In this document: one piece after another, positions 8,538 through 16,743 of the stretch
How the letters are laid out: the number at the start of each line of letters is the position of its first letter
Position numbering within the stretch: the stretch's first letter is position 1
Assembly: GCA_035485275.1 (NCBI GenBank)
Contig: DATHOE010000035.1
Span: forward strand, 1-64,000
Origin: DAIDJD01 sp035485275
GTDB taxonomy: Bacteria; Oederibacteriota; JAJYGY01; DAIDJD01
Direction of reading: 5' to 3'
Length of the DNA: 64,000 nt
The notes under the pieces: model-generated
Databases searched by the model: none
What the model was told of the DNA's origin: nothing
Seen by the model: only the letters and a program-made list of their open reading frames with translations
Position numbers and translations under genes: made by a program

Positions 8538-11500
8538 GCATGGCTTCACTTTTTTTGCGGCCCTCAGACACGGCCACGTGGCTGGAACGCTTGGACGCTG
8601 ATCCCCTGGTGCGCCAGGCCTTCGCTTCGGCCGTGGTCGAGGAACTTCGCATCTGGCCCGAGCAGTCCAGCCTTCGTTTGACCCTGTTTTTGCCGCTCCC
8701 CGCCGAGGAAATTTTCCCCTACGAGAACCTGCGTCGTTCCCTCAGGGCCGCCGGCATCCAAGAGGTGGAGCTGAAGGTGCGTTATCCCGAGGGCGCGGCC
8801 ACGGTGGGCGAATACCTGGCCCTGCACTTCGAGGATGTCTGCGCCGGACTGCGCCGGGAACTGTCCTTGGACGCCCATTGGACCGGGACCCTGGAATACC
8901 GCCTCGAAGGCGAGGACTCCGACCGGATCCGCCTGCTGGCCGCGGGAGGCCTGGCCCTGCAGGCCCTGCGTGAGCGCCGCGCCGACAACCATCTTGCGGG
9001 CAGCCTGGCCTGGGGCTGCGGTGCGCGTCCCCAGGTCCAGCTTGAAGAAGGCGCCCTTGCCCTGCCCCTTGCCGCGCCGCTTGCGCCCGCAGCTGGGCCT
9101 GCGGCTGTGGCCGCGGCTCCTCCAGCTTCTGCGGGCCCCGCAGCGGCCCCGGCAAAGCCCGCGCCCGCCGCCGTGGTGTCGCCGCCTGAAGGCCGCGTCT
9201 TTTTCGGACGGAGCATCGCGGCCAACACGGTCAAGCCCATTGTGGGTATGGTCAAAGCCGACGAGGAGGGGGTGCTCGAAGGCCGGATCTTCGACCTCAA
9301 GACCAGCGTGCTCAAGAGCGGCCTGGTGCTGGCCAAGCTCTCGGTGACCGACTCAACGGATTCCTTGTTGTGCACCTTGCGCCTGCCCGAAGGCAAGAAC
9401 CTGCCCGTGGAGCTCAAGGTCGGCGCGCGCTGCCGCCTGCGCGGGAAGCTGGAGATCAACCGCTTCGAGGGCGACGAGCTGACCCTCAGGATCGACCACG
9501 GCATGCTGCTGCCGTCCCTGCCGCGGCGCCGGGACGACGCCCAGGGCGGCAAACGGGTGGAACTGCACGCCCACACCAAGATGTCCGCCTCCGACGCGGT
9601 GACGCCGGTGGAGGCCTACATCGCCCGGGCCATTGAATGGGGCCACGATGCCGTGGGCATCAGCGACCACGGCGTGGTGCATTCCTTCCCCGAGGCGCAC
9701 AAGGCGGCCAAGGGCAAGATCAAACTGCTGCTGGGCATGGAAGCCTATCTTGTGGAGCGGTCCGATTTTCTGGACCAGCTGCGCGAGGCCAAAGAGGCGC
9801 GCCGGTCCCGCAACGACATCAAAATTCCGGACTATTGGCACTGCATGCTCTACGCCACCAACGACGAGGGGCGCAAGCACCTCTACGAAATGGTGAGCCA
9901 CAGCCACACCCGCACCTTCTACCGCAAGCCCCTCATCGACAAGGCCCTCCTGGAATCAAAGCGCGGCGGCATCCTGGTCGGCAGCGCCTGCGAGCGGGGG
10001 GAGCTGTACCAGGCGCTGCAGGCCGGGGCCTCGTCCGCGGAACTGGAGCACGTGGCGGCCTTCTACGACTACCTGGAGGTCCAGCCGCCGGAGAACAACG
10101 CCTTCATGGTCCGGGAAGGGAAGGCCACCGAGGAGCAGCTGCGCGACAACGTGCGGCGCATCGTGGATCTGGGCATCAAGCTCGGCAAGCCGGTGGTGGC
10201 CACCTCGGACCTGCATTTTCTCGACCCTGAGGACGCGCTGTACCGCAGCATCCTCCAGGCCGGCCAGGGCTACAGCGACGCCGACCTGCAGGCCCCGCTG
10301 TATTTCCACACCACCGGGGAGATGCTGGAGGCCATGGCCTTTCTGGGGCCGGAGCTGGCGCGGAAGGTCACGGTGGACGACCCGCAGAGGGTGGCCGCAC
10401 TCTGCGCGAACGTGCCGCCGGTGCCGGCGGGCCGCTTCTTCCCGGAAATGGAAGGCGCCGACGAGAACGTCCGCTCCAAGGCCTGGCAAAAGGCCCGCGA
10501 ACTGTACGGGGAGCCCCTGCCGCCCCTGGTGGAGGCGCGCCTCACCCGCGAACTGGATGCGGTGATCGGCAACAAGTTCGGGGTGCTGTATGAGATCGCC
10601 CGCCTGCTGGTGCGATCCTCACTGGACAAGGGCTATTCCGTGGGCAGCCGCGGTTCGGTCGGCTCCAGCTTCGCCGCCTACTGTCTGGCCATCACCGAAG
10701 TCAACCCCCTGCCCAGCCACGAACGCTGCCCGGCCTGCCGCTGGGTGGAGTTCCGCGAGGGCGAGCGCCTGGCCGGGGTGGACCTGCCCGACCGCCCCTG
10801 CCCCTCCTGCGGACATGCGCTGGTCCGGGACGGCTACAACATCCCCTTCGAGACCTTCGTCGGTTTCTCCGGCGACAAGGTGCCCGATATAGACCTGAAC
10901 TTCGCGCCCGAGGTGCAGGGCGAGATCCAGAAGTACGCGGAGACCCTTTTCGGCAAGGGGCTGGCCTTCAAGGCGGGCACCGTGAGCACCCTGGCGGAGC
11001 GCCAGAGCTTCGGCTACGTGAAGAAGTACTTCGAGGCCCGCTCCCTGTCCAAACGGAAAGTGGAGATCGAGCGCCTGAAGGCCGGTTTGGAGGGCGTCAA
11101 ACTGACCAGCGGCCAGCATCCGGGGGGCGTGGTCCTGGTGCCCAAGGGCATGGACATCAACATGATCACGCCGGTGCAGTATTCCGGGGACAAGAACGAG
11201 ATGGGAGGGGCTGAAAAGGCCGGCGAGGAGGGCCTCTACACCACCCATTTCGACTACCACGCCTACGACGAGGCCCTGGTCAAGCTGGACATCCTGGGCA
11301 AGGACGACGGTTCGGCCTTCAGGCACCTGCAGGAGCTGACCCAGATCGCGGAAACCGCGGTCCCCCTGGATGACCCCCTGGCCCTGTCCATTTTCAGCTC
11401 GGGCAAGGCCCTGGGCTTGGCCAAGATGAGCAGGGAGGAGCAGGACTGGCTGGGAGACACCGGCGTGGTGGCGATCCCGGAGTTCGGCACCGCCAACACC

Positions 11501-12376
11501 CGCCGCATGCTGGAGCTGACGCAGCCGAGGAATTTCACCGAGCTCATCTACATCTCCGGCCTGAGCCACGGCACGGGCGTGTGGGCGGGCAACGCGGAAA
11601 AGCTGATCCAGGAGAAGACCGCCACGCTTCAGACGGTCATCTCGACCCGCGACGACATCATGAACCGCCTGATCCTCCAGGGCATGCCGGCCGTGACTGC
11701 CTACGACATCACCGAAAAAATCCGCAAAGGGGCGGTCGCCAGGGAGGGCTTCAAGCCCGAGCACATGCAGGCCCTCAGCGACGCCAAGCTGCCGCCCTGG
11801 TGGATCGAATCCTGCCGCAAGATCCAATACATGTTCCCCAAGGCCCACGCCACGGCCTACTGCTTCACCGCGGTGCGCATGGCCTGGTTCAAGGTCCACC
11901 ATCCCGCCGCTTTCTACAGCGCCTGGCTGACCCTCCACGCCGACTCGGTGCAGAGCGAGGTCGTGTCCGGCGGCAAGAACGCCGTGCTGGAGCGCATGCG
12001 GCAGCTGAAGAAGCTCAGCGACGACAGGCTGGCGACCGCCAAGGACGAAGGCAACCTCAACGCGCTGGTGGTGGTCCTGGAGGCCCTCCTGCGGGGCATC
12101 AGCTTCGCCAAGGTGGACCTGTACAAGAGCCTGCCGCGCCGTTTCCTGCCCCTGGGCGAATTCGAGCTGTTGCCGCCCCTGGTGTCCCTGCCCGGTTTGG
12201 GCGACACCGCCGCGGACCACATCGACGAGGAGCGCCGCCTGGCCCCCTTCCGCAGCGTGGAGGAGCTGGCCCGGCGCTGCGGCCTGAACAAGAGCGTGAT
12301 CGAAAAATTGAGCGCCTCGGGCGCGCTGGCGGGCCTGCCCAAAAGCGACCAGGCCGATCTCTTCGGGGCTTTATGA
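8534..12376 (+). CDS. polC: PolC-type DNA polymerase III alpha subunit lacking the inserted exonuclease
   Basis: Replicative polymerase of the PolC family, 1,280 residues. Order: PolC N-terminal region (1-170), an Ala/Pro linker (about 175-215), OB fold (about 235-330), PHP domain starting at H344-A-H346 with S-D-H-G, G-M-E and A-T-S-D-L-H motifs, palm with S-R-G-S-V-G-S-S (from 705), two zinc-binding C-x2-C pairs, D785-I-D787 and V-K-L-D-I-L-G, and a C-terminal helix-hairpin-helix with P-F-R-S-V-E-E-L and S-D-Q-A-D-L-F. Firmicute PolC proteins carry a 3'-5' exonuclease inserted in the PHP domain. Here PHP runs straight through with only a 20-30-residue charged linker and no D-x-E exonuclease motif. 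PHP metal ligands look intact, so PHP-based proofreading is possible (inference). A separate dnaE lies at 52483. Confidence 0.93.
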   Translation: MSMASLFLRPSDTATWLERLDADPLVRQAFASAVVEELRIWPEQSSLRLTLFLPLPAEEIFPYENLRRSLRAAGIQEVELKVRYPEGAATVGEYLALHFEDVCAGLRRELSLDAHWTGTLEYRLEGEDSDRIRLLAAGGLALQALRERRADNHLAGSLAWGCGARPQVQLEEGALALPLAAPLAPAAGPAAVAAAPPASAGPAAAPAKPAPAAVVSPPEGRVFFGRSIAANTVKPIVGMVKADEEGVLEGRIFDLKTSVLKSGLVLAKLSVTDSTDSLLCTLRLPEGKNLPVELKVGARCRLRGKLEINRFEGDELTLRIDHGMLLPSLPRRRDDAQGGKRVELHAHTKMSASDAVTPVEAYIARAIEWGHDAVGISDHGVVHSFPEAHKAAKGKIKLLLGMEAYLVERSDFLDQLREAKEARRSRNDIKIPDYWHCMLYATNDEGRKHLYEMVSHSHTRTFYRKPLIDKALLESKRGGILVGSACERGELYQALQAGASSAELEHVAAFYDYLEVQPPENNAFMVREGKATEEQLRDNVRRIVDLGIKLGKPVVATSDLHFLDPEDALYRSILQAGQGYSDADLQAPLYFHTTGEMLEAMAFLGPELARKVTVDDPQRVAALCANVPPVPAGRFFPEMEGADENVRSKAWQKARELYGEPLPPLVEARLTRELDAVIGNKFGVLYEIARLLVRSSLDKGYSVGSRGSVGSSFAAYCLAITEVNPLPSHERCPACRWVEFREGERLAGVDLPDRPCPSCGHALVRDGYNIPFETFVGFSGDKVPDIDLNFAPEVQGEIQKYAETLFGKGLAFKAGTVSTLAERQSFGYVKKYFEARSLSKRKVEIERLKAGLEGVKLTSGQHPGGVVLVPKGMDINMITPVQYSGDKNEMGGAEKAGEEGLYTTHFDYHAYDEALVKLDILGKDDGSAFRHLQELTQIAETAVPLDDPLALSIFSSGKALGLAKMSREEQDWLGDTGVVAIPEFGTANTRRMLELTQPRNFTELIYISGLSHGTGVWAGNAEKLIQEKTATLQTVISTRDDIMNRLILQGMPAVTAYDITEKIRKGAVAREGFKPEHMQALSDAKLPPWWIESCRKIQYMFPKAHATAYCFTAVRMAWFKVHHPAAFYSAWLTLHADSVQSEVVSGGKNAVLERMRQLKKLSDDRLATAKDEGNLNALVVVLEALLRGISFAKVDLYKSLPRRFLPLGEFELLPPLVSLPGLGDTAADHIDEERRLAPFRSVEELARRCGLNKSVIEKLSASGALAGLPKSDQADLFGAL

Positions 12377-13260
12377 GGCGCGTGCCGCTTTTTCTCGCTT
12401 GCCTGGCCCTGGCCGTCCCCGCCCGGGCCTTTGACTATCCCGTGCCCGCGGCCCCGGCCCTGCCTGCGGCCCTGTCCGCGTCGGCGCGCATGGAAGTCGC
12501 CCCCTTTGTCGACAGCCGAGGGCGCAAGGAGCTGTGGAAGGGCGTCGGCAGGATGGAGATCGTCGGTGTGGAAGCCGAGGGGCTGAGCGCCCAGGCCCGC
12601 ACCTGGGACCAGGACGCCTACGGCTCCCTGTCCTTCCTGTGGCAACGCCAGCTGGGGCAGGCCCTTGCGCAAGGCGGCTTCCCGGTGGCGGAGACGCCGG
12701 CCCCGGCCAAAGACGCGGCGGACCTGGAAGCCGGAGCCAGGAGCCGGGGAGCGACGCTGATCATCACGGGCGATATCCAGAGCCTGCACATAGACAAGCG
12801 CGGTTCGGACAGCGTCTTCGGCACCACCTTCAGCGGGATCGATTACTTTTTTTCCATGCAGGCCCGGGTGGTGGTGAAGGACCTGGTGTCGGGCAAGACG
12901 CTCCTGGACAAAGAATGGAAAGACTTCCACGGTTTCCACGACCCGACGCCGATGGGCCGCAGCAACGGGGTCGCTTTCCCTCCCTATTTCCTCAGCGGGC
13001 TTTCGCAGTCCGCGGAAGACCTCGCCGCTGACCCCGACCTGCGCGGGACCATGCATCTGGCGCCGCTGCCGACGCCGAGCCAGACGCCCCTGCCCGATGA
13101 CGGAAAACCCTATTGGATGAACCCTAAAACCGGGCGGCGCATGGATCCGGCCTGGAATTTCGACCCTGCGGACGGCACCCCGCGCAAAGATTTTGTCCTG
13201 AAAGTGCCCGGTCCCCTGCCTTCGCCGAGCCCCACCGTGGTATGGAAGGGCAAGCCGTGA
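12373..13260 (+). CDS. Secreted protein of unknown function
   Basis: A 295-residue protein that begins with a signal peptide (M-R-R-V-P-L-F-L-A-C, cleavage expected after A-R-A). The body has an alternating beta/alpha pattern starting at M-E-V-A-P-F-V-D-S-R-G and a central L-I-I-T-G-D-I-Q-S-L segment, reminiscent of periplasmic CsgG/DUF4410-like lipoproteins; the resemblance is weak. The C-terminal 60 residues are Pro-rich. The ATG overlaps the polC stop by 4 bp, and its own stop lies inside the next gene, so translational coupling is likely. I do not recognise a specific function. Confidence 0.7.
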   Translation: MRRVPLFLACLALAVPARAFDYPVPAAPALPAALSASARMEVAPFVDSRGRKELWKGVGRMEIVGVEAEGLSAQARTWDQDAYGSLSFLWQRQLGQALAQGGFPVAETPAPAKDAADLEAGARSRGATLIITGDIQSLHIDKRGSDSVFGTTFSGIDYFFSMQARVVVKDLVSGKTLLDKEWKDFHGFHDPTPMGRSNGVAFPPYFLSGLSQSAEDLAADPDLRGTMHLAPLPTPSQTPLPDDGKPYWMNPKTGRRMDPAWNFDPADGTPRKDFVLKVPGPLPSPSPTVVWKGKP

Positions 13261-13592
13261 CAGTCTCCGGGGGCGCGGAGGACGCCGCTTTTTTGGCGGC
13301 TTTTTCCGGACCCCAGGTCCGCGGCCGGGCCAGCCTGGAGATCTGCCAGGGCTGCGCCTGCCGCGAAGTCGGCAACGAAGAGCTGCTGGCCGGTGTTGAG
13401 CGCCTGGCCGGACTGCGCCGCGGGGACACCAGCGATGACGGAGCGCTGACCCTGATCGCCGGCTTTTGCCAGGGCCGCTGCGCCATCGGCCCCAATGTGC
13501 GCCTGAACGGGACTTCCTTCAGCGTGGAGGGGCCGGACCAGGCCGCGGAATTGCTCCACAGGGCTTTGACCTCGGGCGGGCGGGATGTTTGA
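13242..13592 (+). CDS. Thioredoxin-fold [2Fe-2S] ferredoxin-like protein
   Basis: A 116-residue soluble protein. Two cysteine clusters, I-C-Q-G-C-A-C-R-E-V-G near residue 34 and F-C-Q-G-R-C-A-I-G-P-N-V near residue 74, match the [2Fe-2S] binding pattern of thioredoxin-like ferredoxins and NuoE-type proteins (C-x(n)-C ... C-x3-C). The length fits a stand-alone domain, so a small electron carrier is likely. The start overlaps the previous gene by 19 bp; a GTG at 13257 is an alternative. The redox partner is not evident from the neighbours. Confidence 0.72.
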   Translation: MEGQAVTVSGGAEDAAFLAAFSGPQVRGRASLEICQGCACREVGNEELLAGVERLAGLRRGDTSDDGALTLIAGFCQGRCAIGPNVRLNGTSFSVEGPDQAAELLHRALTSGGRDV

Positions 13593-13661
13593 AGGCCGCC
13601 CCAGCTTGCCTTGCCAAAGGGGAAGGGCTATCATGCCTTTTGCTTGTGCATGGAGGTTGAT

Positions 13662-14531
13662 TTGAGGAGTCTGGGCATGGCCGCGGCGTTTTTGTCGGCG
13701 GCCCTGGCAATGGGCGCTGCCTGCTCGGCGGCGGATTTTGACATGGCTCCGGAGGACGGCGGGGGGGCCGTTTCGCGATCCGCGACGCCATCCGCTGACC
13801 TGAGCCCGGTTCCCGGCACCCAAGTCCCCCCGGACCAGGCCGGCCAGGACCAGTCGGACCAGGACGAGGACAAGGGGAGCCTGGGCCCGGCCGAGGTGCC
13901 CGTGTGGCTGAGCGCCGGGGATGTGCCCACGGCCTATACCCTTCCAAAATATGGCCTGAGAACGGACGTCCGCTTTTATGACGGCGGCGGCGTCTACGGC
14001 CAGGCCTACCTCGGCCTTTTTTCGCGCTTCTTCGTGGGCGGCGCCGCCAACGTGCCGGATTTCGTGGGCGCGGGCCACATCCAGATGACGCGCGACGACG
14101 CCCAGGTGCTGGCGCGCCTGCAGGTGCTGGCCGAGGACGGCGGCGTTCCGGCCCTGTCCCTGGGCTGGGACGGGCCCGGCTATGACCGGTCCGCCAACAA
14201 AGGCCTCTATGTGTCCGCGTCCAAGCAGGTCGCGGCGGACCCCTGCGTGGTCCAGTTCTCAGGCGGCCTGAACGCCGGGCCCCAGTTGGAGGCCTTCGCC
14301 GCGGACCGCGACCTCCGGGCCAGCGGGGCCATGACCCTTTCGTTCCGCAATGTCGGGGCCTTCACGAGCCTCGACGAGATGCTGGCCCCGCACGGACCGC
14401 GCTGGTGCGCCGGGATCCAGGCCAGCTTCGACCCCGTAACCTTGGGGCTGGAATTCCAGGACCTGGCCAGCGTGCGCCCCGACACCCCGGTCTCGCGGCT
14501 CCTGCGCGTGGCCTGGAACGGCAGTTTTTGA
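13662..14531 (+). CDS. YjbH-like outer-membrane beta-barrel protein
   Basis: A 289-residue exported protein with a signal peptide ending near A-C-S-A-A, an acidic Pro/Asp/Gln-rich linker, then alternating aromatic/polar strands consistent with a beta-barrel. The segment L-P-K-Y-G-L-R-T-D-V-R-F-Y and the K-G-L-Y-V-S-A-S-K strand resemble the YjbH/exopolysaccharide-associated barrel family. The TTG start at 13662 was chosen because GGAGG at 13652-13656 lies exactly 5 bp upstream; an ATG at 13650 contains that site. A role in envelope polysaccharide export would be by family analogy only. Confidence 0.65.
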   Translation: MRSLGMAAAFLSAALAMGAACSAADFDMAPEDGGGAVSRSATPSADLSPVPGTQVPPDQAGQDQSDQDEDKGSLGPAEVPVWLSAGDVPTAYTLPKYGLRTDVRFYDGGGVYGQAYLGLFSRFFVGGAANVPDFVGAGHIQMTRDDAQVLARLQVLAEDGGVPALSLGWDGPGYDRSANKGLYVSASKQVAADPCVVQFSGGLNAGPQLEAFAADRDLRASGAMTLSFRNVGAFTSLDEMLAPHGPRWCAGIQASFDPVTLGLEFQDLASVRPDTPVSRLLRVAWNGSF

Positions 14532-14565
14532 TGCGGTTCTTAACCCTTCCTCAGCCTCCCCCACG

Positions 14566-15525
14566 ATGAGCACCGATTTCAACAAGGACGTCCAGGAAGT
14601 CGAAGCCAAGATCGCCGAACTCAAGGCTTTGGCCCAGTCCAAGAAGATGGACATGAGCGTCGAGATAGGCCGGCTCGAAGCCAAGGCCGAGGAGCTTCGC
14701 AAGAGCGGCCACGGCAACATGGGGGCCTGGCAGGTGGTGCAGCTCATGCGCCGTCCGGACCGGCCCCGCTGCCTGGACTATTGCGAGCGCCTGTTCACGG
14801 ACTGGCTGGAGATCCACGGCGACCACATGATGGCGGACGACAAGTCCCTCATCACGGGCTTCGGCAAGCTCGACGGCCGGCCGGTGGCGGTCCTGGGCAA
14901 CCAGAAGGGCCGCGACACCAAGGAGAACCTCTACCGCAACTTCGGCATGGCCCAGCCGGAGGGCTTCCGCAAGGCCCTGCGTTTCATGCGCATGGCGGAG
15001 AAGTTCAACCTCCCCGTGATCAGCTTCATCGACATCATGGGCGCCTATCCGGGCATCGAAGGCGAGGAGCGCAGCGTGGCCGAAGCCATCGCCCGCAACC
15101 TTGCGGAGATGTCCCTGTTCAAGGTGCCCATCGTGGTGGCGGTCATCGGAGAGGGCGGCTCCGGCGGCGCCCTGGGCATCGGCGTGGGGGACCGCATCCT
15201 CATGCTGGAGAACGGCTTCTATTCCGTCATTTCGCCGGAGGGCTGCGCGGCCATCCTGTGGCGCGACCCCAAGAAGAGCCAGCAGGCCGCCGAGGCACTC
15301 AAGGGGACCGCGCGGGACCTGCTGAAGCTGGGCATCATCGACGAAGTGGTGCCCGAGCCCCTGGGCGGCGCCCACCGCGACCCGGCCGCCGCCGCCGCGA
15401 ACCTCAAGGCCGCGCTGGTCCGCCACCTGGAGGAACTGAGCCGCCTGGATTGCGAGGAGCTGGTGCGGCGGCGCTACGCCAAGTTCAGGGCCATGGGCTC
15501 CTGGCGGGAGGCCGAACCGGCATGA
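14566..15525 (+). CDS. accA: Acetyl-CoA carboxylase carboxyltransferase subunit alpha
   Basis: Catalyses the transfer of carboxyl from biotin to acetyl-CoA, the first committed step of fatty-acid synthesis, as an alpha2beta2 complex with AccD. The 319 residues equal the usual length. The N-terminal helix (F-N-K-D-V-Q-E-V-E-A-K-I) leads into a crotonase-type fold with G-D-H-M-M-A-D-D, N-Q-K-G-R-D-T-K, G-A-Y-P-G-I-E-G-E-E-R and G-E-G-G-S-G-G-A motifs, then S-P-E-G-C-A-A-I-L-W-R. No accD/B/C is in the window; the biotin ligase birA lies 5.5 kb downstream. The stop overlaps the amidase start. Confidence 0.97.
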   Translation: MSTDFNKDVQEVEAKIAELKALAQSKKMDMSVEIGRLEAKAEELRKSGHGNMGAWQVVQLMRRPDRPRCLDYCERLFTDWLEIHGDHMMADDKSLITGFGKLDGRPVAVLGNQKGRDTKENLYRNFGMAQPEGFRKALRFMRMAEKFNLPVISFIDIMGAYPGIEGEERSVAEAIARNLAEMSLFKVPIVVAVIGEGGSGGALGIGVGDRILMLENGFYSVISPEGCAAILWRDPKKSQQAAEALKGTARDLLKLGIIDEVVPEPLGGAHRDPAAAAANLKAALVRHLEELSRLDCEELVRRRYAKFRAMGSWREAEPA

Positions 15526-16190
15526 GGTCCGGACTCTGGGCCGCCCTCATTCTGGCCTTGGCGTCCGGCCTGCGGGCGGCGCCCCTGGTCCTGCTCGATC
15601 CCGGGCACGGAGGCTCGGACGCGGGCGTGGTCGCCCCGGATTTCCGCGAGTCGGATTTCGCGCTGGCTTTGGCCCTGCGCATCGAGCCCCTGCTCAAGGC
15701 CCGCGGCTGCGACGTCAGCCTGACCCGCGCCACGGACCAGACCCTGAGCCTCACGGCCCGCGTGGAGATGGCCAACGCCCTCCAGCCCCTGGCCATGGTG
15801 AGCCTCCACGTCAACGCGGCCTTCCAGCCGCAGGCCCAGGGGCCGCGCCTCTTCGTCCCCGCCGAGATCAAGGTGGACGATCCCGAGGCCCCCTTGTGGG
15901 AGCAGGCCGCCGGCATGCACGCCGCGGCCTCGCGCACCCTGGGGATATGCCTGGCCAGGGCCCTGGGGATCACCGGTCCGCGGGCGGTGCAGACCCTCAA
16001 GCTGGGGCTCTTCCGGGGCTTGAGCGTGCCCGTATGCCTGGTGGAGGTGGGCTTCGCCAGCCACCCTTCGGATTTGGCGGCCCTGAAGGACGACGCGGCC
16101 AACCAGGCCCTGGCCGGGAAGCTGGCCGACGGGATCGCCGATTATGTGCTGGGACCCCAGCGGGAGGCCGCCGGTGCCAAGACGCCCTAG
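15522..16190 (+). CDS. N-acetylmuramoyl-L-alanine amidase (Amidase_3)
   Basis: A zinc amidase that cleaves the bond between N-acetylmuramic acid and the stem peptide in peptidoglycan. It has 222 residues with an N-terminal signal peptide (cleavage after G-L-R-A), so it acts in the periplasm. The zinc site is complete: D-P-G-H-G-G, the Glu in F-R-E-S-D-F, S-L-H-V-N-A, and the catalytic Glu in L-V-E-V-G-F. No SPOR, AMIN or LysM targeting domain is present. It overlaps accA by 4 bp and the GerMN lipoprotein by 17 bp; an amidase with a GerMN lipoprotein is a recurring pair in other bacteria. Confidence 0.92.
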   Translation: MRSGLWAALILALASGLRAAPLVLLDPGHGGSDAGVVAPDFRESDFALALALRIEPLLKARGCDVSLTRATDQTLSLTARVEMANALQPLAMVSLHVNAAFQPQAQGPRLFVPAEIKVDDPEAPLWEQAAGMHAAASRTLGICLARALGITGPRAVQTLKLGLFRGLSVPVCLVEVGFASHPSDLAALKDDAANQALAGKLADGIADYVLGPQREAAGAKTP

Positions 16191-16719
16191 CCTCCGCGCG
16201 GCCCTCCTGGCCCTCGCCCTCCTGGGAGCCGGCGCCTGTTCCAGGCACGCCGCCCCGACGGCCCCCGCGGCCCCGCCCCTGTTCACGGGCCATGAGGCCA
16301 AGCGCAAGGTGCTGCTCACCTTCCCGTCCAGCCAGAAGGCCGGCTTCGTCAACGTGCCCCGCCAGATCTACGCCACGGTTTCCCTGGTGGCCCAGGCCAA
16401 GCAGATCCTGATGGCGCTGATGGCGGGCCCCCTGCCCGCCGAGACGGGCGCGACGCCCTGCTTCGGCCCGCAGTCCAGCTACCTGGAGGTCTACCTCGAC
16501 GGCAAGGGGCTGGCGGTGGTGGACCTGCCTTCCGCCACCGTGGCGGCCCTGCCCGGGGGCACCTCCTCGGAAGTGGCCACCCTGTATTGCCTGGTGCACA
16601 CGCTCTGCGCGGACGTGCCGGATGTTTCGCGGGTGCAGGTGCTCATCGACGGCCAGCCCGCCGAGAGCCTGCGCGGGCATTTCGACCTCCAGGACCCCCT
16701 GAGCCTTTCCGATTTCTGA
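16174..16719 (+). CDS. GerMN-domain lipoprotein
   Basis: A 181-residue protein with a signal sequence ending in a lipobox-like G-A-G-A-C, so lipid anchoring is predicted. After a Pro/Ala-rich linker comes a GerMN-type domain: I-L-M-A-L-M-A-G-P, L-A-V-V-D-L-P, an acidic-flanked S-S-E-V-A-T-L-Y-C-L-V-H-T-L and V-Q-V-L-I-D-G. GerMN domains are linked to spore germination in Firmicutes and to amidase partners elsewhere; the neighbouring amidase supports the second. GTG 16174 was chosen because GGGAGG at 16162-16167 lies 6 bp upstream; an in-frame ATG at 16144 lacks such a site. Confidence 0.85.
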   Translation: MPRRPSLRAALLALALLGAGACSRHAAPTAPAAPPLFTGHEAKRKVLLTFPSSQKAGFVNVPRQIYATVSLVAQAKQILMALMAGPLPAETGATPCFGPQSSYLEVYLDGKGLAVVDLPSATVAALPGGTSSEVATLYCLVHTLCADVPDVSRVQVLIDGQPAESLRGHFDLQDPLSLSDF

Positions 16720-16743
16720 CCCCCCGCTTGGCATTGGCCTTTT

